DNA of 64,000 bases from JBGSMF01 sp041740315 (GTDB lineage Bacteria > Chloroflexota > Anaerolineae > Fen-1058): NCBI GenBank assembly GCA_041740315.1, contig JBGSMF010000094.1, forward strand, positions 14,782-78,781, written 5' to 3'. The notes beneath the pieces were generated by a model. That model was not told the origin of the DNA. It ran no database searches and was given only the letters and a program-made list of their open reading frames with translations. Shown in pieces: positions 17,064-25,871 of the stretch. How positions within the stretch are numbered: position 1 is the first letter of the stretch; each line of letters starts with the position of its first letter. The position numbers were made by a program, and so were the translations under genes.

Positions 17064-18428
17064 TCAAAGGTTTTTCCCTTTGTCCATCAATTCGACCAGC
17101 GCCGTCTTGAGATCCTCGCGCTCGCGCCGATACTCGCCCTTGGCGAGCTGGCCCGCTTCGTAAGCATCATCCAGCGCAGCAATTTCATCCAGCAATTTAT
17201 TCTGACCCAGTTTTTTTGGGTCACCCAGTTTTTTTGGGTCGCCCAGTTCTTTCGGGTCACCCAATTCCTCTGCCTCATCCACCGCTTCAGGCTGGCGCGA
17301 TCTCCACCACAACGCCGCCACCACTACAGCGACGGTTACAATTGCCAAACCCAGAATCAGCCACAGCGAGTTGGTAGAAGCAGACGCAGCGCCGCCCGCG
17401 CCTGCAACTGCGCCGCTCAGCTTGAATGACAGCGCCTGTCCCGCCGCCAGGGGCGCCGCCGTGCTAAAATTCAAATACGTCGCGCCTTGCGTTGGGCGAG
17501 AGCCGGCCAGATTCAACTGCTGGCTGCTGAGCTGCACGCCCACCTCTGGCAGCAGCAAATTGATATTTTGCACCGGGTAAGCGATGGGCAGAGCCACCTC
17601 TAGCGATTGACCATTATACGGCAAAACATACGAAAACAAAATCTGGTGGGTGCGTTCGCCCGGATACACCGCCTCGGTATCGGCAAAGCCGCTTTCAGTT
17701 GGCAAATATCGCCCGCCCAGCTCGCTATCATCGAAATTTAGCCCGACTGCGCCGCTGGGCAACTGCACCCGCAACGACAGTCCATCGCTGTCAATAAAAG
17801 CGCGGTCGCCGGTATTCGACACAACCAACAATTGGTCCACCTTGATGCTGGCCGCTTGCACATCTAAAATCACGTGCATCTGATCCACCCGAATCACGCC
17901 GGGGTCGGGGGTAGGCTCGTATACCGTCAGGGCCAGGTTCAACATCGGTTGATCGGATGCAAAATGCTGGGGATCGGTAAAGTAAAATACTCCCTGATAG
18001 TCAGCCACCACAGAGTACAGCACACCTGGTGTAGTATCCAGCCCCTCAAAGCGCGCCTGCCCGTTCGCATCTACCTGCGCCGTGCGGGTCAAGATCACCG
18101 TCTCCATACTTGATGATAATGCATACAGCGTCAGCTCAATGCCGGCGGGGATGGAGGCATTGGCTGTGCCATTCGCCAGTTGGGCAACCACAACAGCCTG
18201 GCCGGTAGCCGCCGGCTGGGGCGGCTCGATTGACAGTGACGGCGTGGCCGTTGGTTGGCTCGGCGCGGCGGTAGGCTGAACCTGCGCCACTGCGCCAGGG
18301 GCGGCCTGGGCCATTTTGGTTGGCGGGATAATGGGAATGGCCTCATCGGGCAGCGCGCCTACCGTCGAACAGCCCGCCATCAGCAGTAGCGACACAGCCA
18401 GCATAGCATACATAAATGAGCGAATCAA
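17064..18428 (-). CDS. Membrane-anchored lipoprotein with short coiled C-terminal module
   Basis: TTG 18428 is chosen: GGAGG lies about 7 nt upstream and TTGA overlaps the stop of the CcmI-like gene. The signal peptide ends in a lipobox (LLLMAGC). A Pro/Thr/Gln-rich linker leads to beta-rich domains (residues about 75-350), one membrane helix (LILGLAIVTVAVVVAALWW), a tandem GDPKKL repeat and a charged SHOCT-like tail (LLDEIAALDDAYEAG). No enzyme motif is seen. Its place inside the ccm cluster suggests an accessory role in cytochrome assembly. The protein at 24868-25857 has a comparable beta-domain plus helix layout. Confidence 0.75.
   Translation of the reverse strand: MIRSFMYAMLAVSLLLMAGCSTVGALPDEAIPIIPPTKMAQAAPGAVAQVQPTAAPSQPTATPSLSIEPPQPAATGQAVVVAQLANGTANASIPAGIELTLYALSSSMETVILTRTAQVDANGQARFEGLDTTPGVLYSVVADYQGVFYFTDPQHFASDQPMLNLALTVYEPTPDPGVIRVDQMHVILDVQAASIKVDQLLVVSNTGDRAFIDSDGLSLRVQLPSGAVGLNFDDSELGGRYLPTESGFADTEAVYPGERTHQILFSYVLPYNGQSLEVALPIAYPVQNINLLLPEVGVQLSSQQLNLAGSRPTQGATYLNFSTAAPLAAGQALSFKLSGAVAGAGGAASASTNSLWLILGLAIVTVAVVVAALWWRSRQPEAVDEAEELGDPKELGDPKKLGDPKKLGQNKLLDEIAALDDAYEAGQLAKGEYRREREDLKTALVELMDKGKNL
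17205..17276 (-). repeat. 18-bp in-frame tandem repeat
   Basis: On the plus strand, ACCCAGTTTTTTTGGGTC occurs twice in a row (17205-17222, 17223-17240). A third diverged copy (17241-17258) and a degenerate fourth follow. In the lipoprotein it encodes the repeating hexapeptide LGDPKK/LGDPKE just after the membrane helix. Copy number may vary between strains. Confidence 0.8.
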
Positions 18429-18877
18429 GTTTTTGCCTCCAATGAAGCGCCGCACTTGGCACAAAAACGGTCGCCCGGCAAAAAAGGCTGGCCGCAAATC
18501 GGGCAGGCTTGCGTGGCGGCTGTCTTGCGGCGCGCGCGGATCATCGCCTCGATTTCGTCTGCGCCAGTCCCGGCCGCTCGCTCTTTGCGTACCCGCCCCC
18601 CAAGCTGATCAAGCTCTTTTAGCAGCGCCGCGCCCTGGGCTGCGTATTTCTCGCGCAAGACTCCATAATCTTTTTGCAACACCTTGCCGGTTTGAAAGTC
18701 AAAATCCAGATCGCGGATCGCATCTAGCGCGGCGCGGTACTCGGCTTCTAGCGTTTCGCGCCGTGTTTCACCCCTGGGGTCAATCACCCGGCGCTGCCGG
18801 CGAACCAAAGGCTGCAACACATAAAGCGCCACCGCAGCCCCAAGCGCCAACCCAATTAGAATCGCTGTAATGTCCAT
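18425..18877 (-). CDS. CcmI-like membrane protein with zinc ribbon
   Basis: A 150-residue protein: one N-terminal membrane helix (residues 5-23), a charged helical region with LEAEYRAALDAIRDLDFD and TGKVLQKDYGVLREKYAAQG, as in the coiled part of CcmI-type proteins, and a C-terminal zinc ribbon (CPICG, then CAKCG). It is probably the apocytochrome-handling partner of CcmH and CcmF. Neighbours are ccmH-tlpA upstream, across a repeat element, and the lipoprotein downstream, overlapping by 4 nt. Confidence 0.75.
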   Translation of the reverse strand: MDITAILIGLALGAAVALYVLQPLVRRQRRVIDPRGETRRETLEAEYRAALDAIRDLDFDFQTGKVLQKDYGVLREKYAAQGAALLKELDQLGGRVRKERAAGTGADEIEAMIRARRKTAATQACPICGQPFLPGDRFCAKCGASLEAKT

Positions 18878-18899
18878 AGCCAGTCACTCGTTAATCTAT

Positions 18900-18936
18900 T
18901 AGATTCTCAGAAATAGGCTATTTCCGATAGAATCTA
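18900..18936. repeat. Small inverted repeat TAGATTCT/AGAATCTA
   Basis: The 8-bp arms enclose a second small stem GAAATA/TATTTC and a copy of TATTTCCGATA also present at 16996. It directly abuts the larger element at 18940-19044 in the ccmI-like/tlpA gap. Confidence 0.5.
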
Positions 18937-18939
18937 TTG

Positions 18940-19044
18940 GTAACTGCTCAGCCTACCCTCCCGCAGGTTACAAATGTGGCGGCCTGGGCCAGTTGCGCTT
19001 GCTCATCCAAAAGCGTTCAAACCTGCGGGAGGGTGAGCAGTTAC
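18940..19044. repeat. ACCCTCCCGCAGGTT inverted-repeat element, copy A
   Basis: The ends GTAACTGCTCA...ACCCTCCCGCAGGTT and AACCTGCGGGAGGGT-GAGCAGTTAC are inverted over 25 nt, with a 5-nt insertion in the left arm. The interior, read on the minus strand, contains CTTTTGGATGAGCAAGCGCA, nearly identical to the interior of the copy at 42464-42561. It lies immediately after the tlpA stop. There is no open frame, so it is a MITE- or REP-like non-coding element. Confidence 0.75.
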
Positions 19045-19046
19045 AT

Positions 19047-19658
19047 CTATTGCTTTAATGCATTCTCAATTGTGGCAATAAACTCGGATTGCGCCCAAGA
19101 TTCAGAAAGCGGAACCGGGCGAAACAGCACAATCTTGCCAGATTTATCTACCACAAAGGTTTCGGGCACGCCCAGGATATTGTACTGGTCAGAAATTTTG
19201 CTCTTGAGGTCAGGCCCATTGGGATAGGTCACTTTGAATTCTAGCAAATATTGGCGGGCAGCCGGTTCGGTATCTAGATAATCTACGCCCAAAAAAACTA
19301 TGGCTTCATCTTTGTAGCGCTGCCAGACCTGCTCTAAAAACTCTTGCTCGTCGCGGCATGTAATGCACCACGAAGCCCAGAAATTGACCACCACCACCTT
19401 GCCGCGCAAGCTGGAAAGCTGCACCTGCGGCCCAAGGCCTGCCTCGTAACCGCCGAACAGAGGCAAAACAAAATCGGGAGCCTGGGCGCCTTCAAGCGGC
19501 TGGGTGGCATTGCGATTCTTCAAGCCAAACGCCAGCAAGCCCACAAAGGCCAACACAATCATGACCACCGACCAACGACCAACCTGCCTGCCGACTAGGC
19601 AGGCGGCCAACAACCGCCGAGCGCCGTCATTCGTCGTTTGCGTTTTGCCATTCGTCAT
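19047..19658 (-). CDS. TlpA/ResA/CcmG-type membrane-anchored thioredoxin
   Basis: A 203-residue protein with one N-terminal membrane anchor (VVMIVLAFVGLLAFGL) and a thioredoxin fold. The active site is in VNFWASWCITCRDE (CxxC), followed by LGVDYLDTEP, TYPNGPD and GVPETFVVD with the cis-Pro. It keeps apocytochrome Cys pairs reduced, receiving electrons from CcdA. The start overlaps the ccmH stop as ATGA. The cytoplasmic N-terminal tail (MTNGKTQTTND) and the residues before the helix are encoded by heptamer repeats, so that segment is probably non-functional filler. Confidence 0.9.
   Translation of the reverse strand: MTNGKTQTTNDGARRLLAACLVGRQVGRWSVVMIVLAFVGLLAFGLKNRNATQPLEGAQAPDFVLPLFGGYEAGLGPQVQLSSLRGKVVVVNFWASWCITCRDEQEFLEQVWQRYKDEAIVFLGVDYLDTEPAARQYLLEFKVTYPNGPDLKSKISDQYNILGVPETFVVDKSGKIVLFRPVPLSESWAQSEFIATIENALKQ
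19563..19658 (-). repeat. Heptamer repeats in the tlpA 5' end
   Basis: Minus strand 19658-19624 parses as ATGACGA, ATGGCAA, AACGCAA, ACGACGA, ATGACGG. 19583-19563 is GTTGGTC, GTTGGTC, GGTGGTC. Between them lies a 7-bp hairpin, GCCTGCC-loop-GGCAGGC (19586-19604). The first 30 or so codons of tlpA are therefore built from repeats. Confidence 0.65.
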
Positions 19659-20158
19659 CTGATCTTTTCCAATTCTTGCTCCAAGCGGCGGCGGTACTCG
19701 TCTTGGAGTTCAGCTTTAGGCAGCGGTGTGGGCGCGGCTCTAGCGACGGCGCTGCGCCCAGGCGACATTGAGCGCAGCGCCAGCCCAAAGATGACCGCCC
19801 CAACCACAACCCCCACCACGGGCAATATCCACAATGCGCCCGTAAAGCCTTGCCTGGGCGGCTCTTGCAAAACACGGTCGCCATAGGTTTCGTGAAAATA
19901 GACAATGATTTGCTCCGGCGTCTCGCCGGCTTGCAGCTTTTGGCGAATCAGATCGCGCCATTGAATGCACGCCGGCGTATCGCACACGTCCAGCGGGATG
20001 TTTTCGCACACCGGGCAGTTGAGCTTTTTGGCTACCGCATTCACTTGGTCATCGGTCACGGTGCCGGTTTGGGCAAAAACAGGCCAGGCGAAAAGCAGAC
20101 TGAAAAGAACAAGGGAAACGTGAAACGTGAAACGTGAAACGTAGAACCTCATGCTCAT
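19655..20158 (-). CDS. ccmH: CcmH-type apocytochrome c thiol reductase
   Basis: A 167-residue protein with an N-terminal signal or anchor, the haem-lyase redox motif LNCPVCENIPLDVCDTPAC (canonical LRCxxC, plus an extra Cys pair), EQIIVYFHETYGDRVLQEPP, and a C-terminal membrane helix with a short tail. CcmH reduces apocytochrome CxxCH for haem attachment by CcmF. The signal-peptide residues FYVSRFTFHVS are encoded by four perfect ACGTTTC heptamers. It lies 13 nt after ccmF and overlaps tlpA. Confidence 0.9.
   Translation of the reverse strand: MSMRFYVSRFTFHVSLVLFSLLFAWPVFAQTGTVTDDQVNAVAKKLNCPVCENIPLDVCDTPACIQWRDLIRQKLQAGETPEQIIVYFHETYGDRVLQEPPRQGFTGALWILPVVGVVVGAVIFGLALRSMSPGRSAVARAAPTPLPKAELQDEYRRRLEQELEKIR
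20115..20142 (-). repeat. Four perfect ACGTTTC heptamers in the ccmH signal peptide
   Basis: GAAACGT occurs four times without a mismatch on the plus strand (ACGTTTC in the coding sense). It encodes part of the hydrophobic signal of CcmH, and changing its copy number by one would shift the frame. Confidence 0.85.
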
Positions 20159-20171
20159 GCTCCTCCTACAG

Positions 20172-22190
20172 TCAACTTGTCTTCCGCCTAGCGCCCTCTG
20201 CTACCGGCCAGGCCGCCACCAACGTGCCAAAGATAAATACCAACCCGCCAATCCACAGCCAACTGGCCAATGGATTGATAAAAACCTTCAAGGTAGCCCA
20301 AGACCCATCCGTTCCCCAACCTGCCAATAACACATACAGGTCTTCTTTGACCGAAGACAGCAGCGCCGGCGGCGTCATTTGCTCGCCGTTGTCATAGATT
20401 TCCTGAAAGGGGCGCATGACATTGCTAGAGCTACCGCTCGATACAGTCACCCGCGCGGCCAATATCTGCTTATCAGCCTCAGCAGTAGGCACCATCTCCA
20501 GGTTAGCAAATTGGATGGTATAGCCGCCGATGGTAAAAGACTGCCCCGGCTCTAGGGTGCGCTGCGTTTCCACCTGAAAAAAGTGCGTGCCGATAACGCC
20601 AAGGCCAAACAAAATCACCGCCATGTGAACCAGATAGCCGCCATAACGCCGCCGGTTGCGCCCGGCCAAGTTCCATAACGCCAACGGATAGCTTTCAGCG
20701 GTGCTCTTGTGGCGCGCCGCTACCCCGCGCGCATAATCAATCAGCGTGGTCGCCGCAGCAAAGGCTACCAGCCAAAAGCCCAACAAAGCCAGAACGTTCG
20801 AAATGCCCATCACCGCCATCACTACTATCACCACCATTGCGATTGCAGCCGGCACCCATAACAGGCGGCCCAACGCTTGCAATGAGGCCGAGCGCCAACT
20901 GACCAAGGGCGCAACGCCCATCAGCAACATCAAGGGAACCAACAGCAGGCCGACCATTTGATTATAATACTGCGGGCCGACGGTGATTTTGTTGTCGGTC
21001 ACTAATTCAGAGAGGATAGGGAAATAGGTGCCCAGGCCCACTACAAAGTTGATGAGCATGAAAAGAACATTTTGAAGCAAAAAGACCGACTCGCGCGAGA
21101 GCAGGTTGTCTAGCTTGTTATCGCTGCGCAGGCTGTCGAGCCGGTACAACAGCAAACTCACCGAGCCAATCAGGGTGACAGCCGTAAAGCCCAAAAACGG
21201 CCCGCCAATAGACGAGCGCGCAAAGCTGTGCACCGAAGAAATCACGCCGGTGCGGGTGATGAATGTGCCCAAGATAACCTGGCAAAAGGTCCAGATGATG
21301 AGGAACATGTTCCAAATCTTGAGCATGGCGCGCTTTTCTTGGATCATCACCGAGTGCACAAAGGCCGTGCCAGAAAGCCACGGAAGCAAAGCAGCGTTTT
21401 CCACCGCATCCCAGCCCCAATAGCCGCCCCAGCCCATCACGTCATAGGCCCAGCGCATGCCAAGCAACAAGCCCATCGAAAGGAACAGCCACGCCATCAA
21501 TGTCCAGCGGCGCGTGGCGCGGATCCAATCATCATTCAAGCGGCCCGAAAGCAAAGCCGCCACAGCAAACGCAAAAGGCACTGCCAAGCCTACAAATCCA
21601 AGATAGAGAAAGGGCGGGTGAATGATCATGCCGGGGTGGCGCAACAGCGGGGCCAGGCCGTTGCCATCTGCGGCAGTAAAGGGCAGCGCGCCAGCCGGCG
21701 GCAGTACCGCCCCAATCACCTGCCCGCTGGGCAAGGCCCACAGCTTGGCAAAGGGATTGGCGTAAAACACCACCAGCGCGATAAAGAAAAACTGCACAAA
21801 GGCCAGCACGCCGGCCACATACGGAATCAGGTCGTTATTTTTTTGCCACTTGCGCAACAGCACCCCGCCGGAAAACAGCGACATTAACCACGCCCAAAAG
21901 AGCAGCGAACCATTCTGCCCGCCCCACAAGGCCGTGATCTTGAGCAAAGTTGGCGTGGCATTGCTGGAAACCTGCGCGGTGTACTCTAGGCGATAGTCGC
22001 CGCTCAGGTTGGCATAAATAATCGCCAGCACCGACAGGGTAAGCAGAGGAGCAAGCACCACAACTGCGTTGCGCCCGGCCAGCATCCAATCGGCGCGCTT
22101 TTGCAGCACACCCCATAGCGAAGCAAGCAAGGCAAACAAAGCGCATACCCCGGCCAAAAGCAATGCAATCAACCCAACATCTGAAACCAT
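20172..22190 (-). CDS. ccmF: Cytochrome c haem lyase subunit CcmF
   Basis: A 672-residue protein with about 15 membrane helices. The WWD haem motif is WGGYWGWDAVENAALLPWL, preceded by HPPFLYLGFVGLAVPFAF and LWGGQNGSLLFW, all CcmF landmarks. The large C-terminal periplasmic domain (ARVTVSSGSS and neighbours) precedes the last helix. It attaches haem from CcmE to apocytochrome with CcmH. AGGGAAGGGT precedes the ATG. The length is normal for the family. Confidence 0.93.
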   Translation of the reverse strand: MVSDVGLIALLLAGVCALFALLASLWGVLQKRADWMLAGRNAVVVLAPLLTLSVLAIIYANLSGDYRLEYTAQVSSNATPTLLKITALWGGQNGSLLFWAWLMSLFSGGVLLRKWQKNNDLIPYVAGVLAFVQFFFIALVVFYANPFAKLWALPSGQVIGAVLPPAGALPFTAADGNGLAPLLRHPGMIIHPPFLYLGFVGLAVPFAFAVAALLSGRLNDDWIRATRRWTLMAWLFLSMGLLLGMRWAYDVMGWGGYWGWDAVENAALLPWLSGTAFVHSVMIQEKRAMLKIWNMFLIIWTFCQVILGTFITRTGVISSVHSFARSSIGGPFLGFTAVTLIGSVSLLLYRLDSLRSDNKLDNLLSRESVFLLQNVLFMLINFVVGLGTYFPILSELVTDNKITVGPQYYNQMVGLLLVPLMLLMGVAPLVSWRSASLQALGRLLWVPAAIAMVVIVVMAVMGISNVLALLGFWLVAFAAATTLIDYARGVAARHKSTAESYPLALWNLAGRNRRRYGGYLVHMAVILFGLGVIGTHFFQVETQRTLEPGQSFTIGGYTIQFANLEMVPTAEADKQILAARVTVSSGSSSNVMRPFQEIYDNGEQMTPPALLSSVKEDLYVLLAGWGTDGSWATLKVFINPLASWLWIGGLVFIFGTLVAAWPVAEGARRKTS

Positions 22191-22269
22191 ACCCTTCCCT
22201 CACCTAACATAAAAGACGCAAAGAGCACGCCAATCACTCTTTGCGTTTTTTGACCAAGGCACTAGCAAC

Positions 22270-22734
22270 TTATGGCGCAACCGTAGCTGGCAACTCGGAA
22301 GCAGGCGTCGGCACGGCTTCCTCATAGCGCGTTGGGCACTTGAGCAACAAGCTGTCATTGCCTGGCGCCACATAAAAAGCGCCATCGGCGCCCAGCTTGC
22401 CGGTGAGCGTCGCCTGGGCCTCGTGTTGCAACAGGTCTGGCTTGACATGCCCGTTGGCCACCACATGCAAAATGCGCTGGGGCGCTTGCAGCTCGGCGTG
22501 AGTATCTACAATGTCAAAAGCCAGCTCCATCGTCTTGGGATTATACTGGATGCTATCGCCAATCACAAAACCCGAAACGCGTAGATTAGTCTTGCCATCT
22601 ACCAAGGCAGCTTGCTTTTCAATCACGTCCTCTACCGAATAAGCATATTGCGCCGAAGTTTGCACTGCAGACACAATTAAAAAGGCTACAGCCGCAAAAA
22701 TAACCGCTCCCCCCACAATCAGTTTCACATTCAT
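22270..22734 (-). CDS. ccmE: Haem chaperone CcmE, Cys-type (CxxxY)
   Basis: A 154-residue protein with one N-terminal membrane anchor (LIVGGAVIFAAVAFLIVSA) and the CcmE beta-barrel (LRVSGFVIGDSI, FDIVDTHAELQ, ATLTGKLGADGAFYV). The residue that binds haem covalently is normally His in HxxxY. Here the segment is LLLKCPTRYEEA, that is CxxxY, as described for CcmE variants of some archaea and Desulfovibrio. ATG 22734 is preferred over an earlier start because the promoter at 22763-22791 lies within the longer frame. First gene of the ccm operon. Confidence 0.9.
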   Translation of the reverse strand: MNVKLIVGGAVIFAAVAFLIVSAVQTSAQYAYSVEDVIEKQAALVDGKTNLRVSGFVIGDSIQYNPKTMELAFDIVDTHAELQAPQRILHVVANGHVKPDLLQHEAQATLTGKLGADGAFYVAPGNDSLLLKCPTRYEEAVPTPASELPATVAP

Positions 22735-22762
22735 AAAATGCCCCCTTATCCAACTCTTTGAG

Positions 22763-22791
22763 ACTATAGCATATACCCCATGACCTGTCAA
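22763..22791 (-). promoter_or_regulatory. Sigma70-type promoter of ccmE
   Basis: On the minus strand TTGACA (22791-22786) and TATAGT (22768-22763) are separated by exactly 17 nt. The start point expected near 22756 gives a leader of about 22 nt containing AAGGGGG before the ATG at 22734. Confidence 0.8.
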
Positions 22792-22996
22792 CAGTAAACT
22801 TGCATTTTGTGTGACAATCTATTTTTTTCATATATGTTGAGACTTGTGGTAAAATTGTTTTCAAGAATGCGTTTCATTGCGGCCCAAATAAGGGCCTACC
22901 CTAAAATCCCATTTCGCCAGTACAAAAATAACTTTGGGATAGGCTCTAAGCGCCCTCAACTTTGTTCAGCCTGTTGAGAAAGGTGATATATACTCT

Positions 22997-24829
22997 ATGA
23001 AAAAAAGGGCTTTCTTCCCTCCGATCGCTCTTGTTCTTTTCCTGTTGCCCATCGGCATCACCATTGCAAACGCGCAAAGTAACGAGCCTCCCGTCACCTA
23101 CGTTGGATCGCAAGCGTGCGCAGGCTGTCATGCAGAACAACATGCCAATTGGGCCACTACCCTACATCCACACATGGTCCAAGACCCTCAAGTTACCACC
23201 ACTGCCATCCTGGCAGATTTTACAAAATTTGCAAGGGTTGTCACCGACAGCAGGCTCAGGTATGATGCCAGGGACGTGATCTTGACCATAGGTTCGCGCT
23301 ATCGCCAACGCTATATCCTTCGCGACGCCAAAACAAGACGCTTGGTGCTGGGAACAGGCCAGTGGAACGTTGCCGGGCAAGGGCCGGCCGGCTCAGATAA
23401 TCAATGGCAAAATGTCGCCGGTGGTGACGATTGGCTGAAGAGCTGCGCCGGCTGTCACACCACGGGCTATGATTCCAAGACGGAAAGCTATATTGAACTG
23501 GGCATTGGCTGTGAAGCCTGCCACGGGCCTGGCGGAGAGCATGTTCTCAAGCCATCTAAAGACAACATACCCGCCAACAAGATCAAGGCGTTGGCGTCGG
23601 ACACCTGCGGCCAGTGCCACACACGCGGCATCAGCCCGGCAGTAGAAGGCAACAGCTATGCTTATCCACTTGGCTATATGCCTGGGGACAAATTGACAGA
23701 GAAAAATTTTATTCCATCCAAACCCAGCGGCGCGGCCAGTGACGCCAACTGGTGGATTGATGGGCATGCCAAAGAATATCGTCTGCAGTATAGTGAATGG
23801 TCAGCCAGCGGCCATGCCCAGGCGCTGCAAGCTTTACAAAAATCCACCCAGGCAAGCGATTCATGCTTGGGCTGTCACAGCGCAGATTACATCTTTTTGA
23901 GCGCGGCCATTCAAGCCGGCGATTCGACTGCGATAACACCCACCCTCAAGACAGCGCAATTTGGTATTACGTGCCAGGTGTGCCATGCTTCGCATCAACC
24001 AGGCGCACAGCCCGCTAACTCACTGCTGCGCCAGTCAAGTTATGCGCTCTGCGTCACCTGCCACACGGCCACCAGCGGGGGCAGCCGCCCGCTGACGCCC
24101 GGCCTTGAAGTGAAATATTCCATGCTAGAAATGATTGAGGGTAGCGGCGCATTCGATGTTGACGACAAGCCATCGCCACACTTGAGCCCAGGCTGCGCTT
24201 CTTGCCACATGCCTGGCACGGCCGCCAACGCCGACCCCGGCGATACTGCCACCCACAACTGGAAGATCATTATGCCCGGCACGGCCGAAAAAACACAGCC
24301 TAGCTCTTGCAGCACATGTCATCAGGCCTCAGGCGCAAGCTTAGCGCCCCAACTTGACCCAATGGCCATGCAGGCAATCATTGACACGCATCAAAGCGAG
24401 ATAAAGGACAAGATCAAAGCTCTGGCGCAGCCCCTCACAGTCGTTAGAAGCGCTCATGCTGATTGGGATGTTAGAGCAGAAAAGAAAAGCGAGTATCAAG
24501 TTGCCTATGAAAAGGCTGTCAGCAATATTAGCTTTGTAGAAAACGAGGGGAGCTTTGGGGTACACAACTATGGCTATGCCAGAAGCATTTTGTCCAAGGC
24601 CGAAGAACAGCTAGGATTCGCCGCCTCCACTCCCACGCCATTGCCCACCCCCATCCCCACAGCCACACCTCCACCCACGGCTACCCCACTACCCACACCC
24701 ATTCCTCTCCCCACCCCCATCCCGCCGCCATCGGGCGGGGTCACTTGGCCTATTTGGGGCATTTTGATTGCGGTGGTGGCTATTGTGGTTGTTGTGCTGT
24801 TTGCGCGCCGCCCAGATAGAGCGAGTTGA
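22997..24829 (+). CDS. Nine-haem cytochrome c, exported and membrane-anchored
   Basis: A 610-residue protein with a signal peptide (residues 1-28, ending ANAQ) and nine CxxCH haem sites: CAGCH, CAGCH, CEACH, CGQCH, CLGCH, CQVCH, CVTCH, CASCH, CSTCH. A Pro/Thr-rich linker of about 45 residues leads to a single C-terminal membrane helix (WGILIAVVAIVVVVLFA) and an Arg-rich end. The layout resembles multihaem cytochromes of the c554 type, so it is probably an electron-transfer or nitrogen/sulfur redox protein on the cell surface. It is divergent from ccmE, whose pathway it depends on. GAAAGGTGAT precedes the ATG. Confidence 0.9.
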   Translation: MKKRAFFPPIALVLFLLPIGITIANAQSNEPPVTYVGSQACAGCHAEQHANWATTLHPHMVQDPQVTTTAILADFTKFARVVTDSRLRYDARDVILTIGSRYRQRYILRDAKTRRLVLGTGQWNVAGQGPAGSDNQWQNVAGGDDWLKSCAGCHTTGYDSKTESYIELGIGCEACHGPGGEHVLKPSKDNIPANKIKALASDTCGQCHTRGISPAVEGNSYAYPLGYMPGDKLTEKNFIPSKPSGAASDANWWIDGHAKEYRLQYSEWSASGHAQALQALQKSTQASDSCLGCHSADYIFLSAAIQAGDSTAITPTLKTAQFGITCQVCHASHQPGAQPANSLLRQSSYALCVTCHTATSGGSRPLTPGLEVKYSMLEMIEGSGAFDVDDKPSPHLSPGCASCHMPGTAANADPGDTATHNWKIIMPGTAEKTQPSSCSTCHQASGASLAPQLDPMAMQAIIDTHQSEIKDKIKALAQPLTVVRSAHADWDVRAEKKSEYQVAYEKAVSNISFVENEGSFGVHNYGYARSILSKAEEQLGFAASTPTPLPTPIPTATPPPTATPLPTPIPLPTPIPPPSGGVTWPIWGILIAVVAIVVVVLFARRPDRAS

Positions 24830-24838
24830 TCCAGCAAG

Positions 24839-24868
24839 AAAAGCATACCCGCCGGCGGGCCTGCTTTT
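24839..24868. terminator. Bidirectional terminator
   Basis: AAAAGCA (24839-24845) pairs with TGCTTTT (24862-24868) around a CCCGCC/GGCGGG stem. It has A/T tracts on both sides and lies between two convergent genes, so it can serve both. Confidence 0.8.
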
Positions 24869-25857
24869 CAGGCTTTGCGCCTGCGCGTGCCACACTGCGG
24901 GCAAAAGGTATCGCCAGCTTGCAGCGTTCGCCCACACTGCGCGCAAAAACCGGCGGCTGGTTCTTGCTCCGCTTCACCCAAAGGAAGCCTGGGCCGCGAA
25001 CGTTGAATTGCGTGTTGTCCTTTGCGTGACCACCCACGCTTATTGCGCTGCGCCGCCGTTGGAACATATCCACCCTGATCATCACCCCGCTGCGAGAGCA
25101 CGTACCAGATCATGCCCGCAATAATCAGCCCAATGCCAAGCACAATCCCGCCAATCATCCAGGGTGGCCAAGTTGGATTAGCAGCGGGAGCGGCGGCGAT
25201 TTGTGGGGTAGATGTGGGCGCGCCCAGGCGCAGCGCCTCTACCGATGTGCGCGCGTCTGTTTTGCTATAGGCCAACACAATCGAACTGGCCTGCCCCGCC
25301 GGCCAACTGCCCAGGTTGGCTTGATGGTAAACCAGCCCACTCGCTTCTCTCTGCCCGGCGTCAACCGCCGGCGTCACCAGAAACTGGCTTGCGCCAAACG
25401 GCTCTTGAACTTGCAGTATCACATTATCTACGCTCATATCGCCCGGCCACTTGAGGGTATAGCTACGCTCGGCCTTGGCTGTGTCGAGCGCATCATAAAA
25501 TTCTAGCTGAAAGGCCGAATAAGCCGTGGTAAATGATACCAACAGCCAATCCTCTTGCGGCGTGACAGTGTTGGGAATGTTGAGCAAGCCTTGCAGCGGA
25601 TCATTGCCCGCCACCGCGTGCGGCTTGCCCCCCATCGCCGTAGCAGGTATGCGTAAAAGCACATTGGCCGGCAAAGGCACAGCTGGGGCGACCTGGGCGC
25701 GGTAGATAACCAGCACTCCAGATTGATCGTACTCTGGCCAAATGGCAATTTCCAAAGCCGCCAGGCGCACGTTGTCCGGCGATTGGGCCATCACAGGCGA
25801 GTGCAGGCTTGGAACGAGCATTACCACAACCAGTAAAGCAATTATCATTTTTTTCAT
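24868..25857 (-). CDS. Exported membrane-anchored protein with C-terminal zinc ribbon
   Basis: A 329-residue protein with a signal peptide (residues 1-24, ending VMAQ), a beta-rich extracellular domain of about 200 residues (LRIPATAMGGKPHAVAG, YTLKWPGDMSVDNVILQ), one membrane helix (MIGGIVLGIGLIIAGMIWYV), a basic linker and a cytoplasmic double zinc ribbon (CAQCGRTLQ, CPQCGTRRR). Its layout resembles the lipoprotein at 17064-18428 and the zinc ribbon of the CcmI-like protein, so it may belong to the same cytochrome or surface-assembly context. Function unknown. Confidence 0.7.
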   Translation of the reverse strand: MKKMIIALLVVVMLVPSLHSPVMAQSPDNVRLAALEIAIWPEYDQSGVLVIYRAQVAPAVPLPANVLLRIPATAMGGKPHAVAGNDPLQGLLNIPNTVTPQEDWLLVSFTTAYSAFQLEFYDALDTAKAERSYTLKWPGDMSVDNVILQVQEPFGASQFLVTPAVDAGQREASGLVYHQANLGSWPAGQASSIVLAYSKTDARTSVEALRLGAPTSTPQIAAAPAANPTWPPWMIGGIVLGIGLIIAGMIWYVLSQRGDDQGGYVPTAAQRNKRGWSRKGQHAIQRSRPRLPLGEAEQEPAAGFCAQCGRTLQAGDTFCPQCGTRRRKA

Positions 25858-25871
25858 TCTGCACTATCCTC

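Noticed and set aside
16986..17429. A plus-strand open frame with repeated QFFWV
   Set aside because: It is the antisense reading of the 18-bp repeat in the lipoprotein gene.
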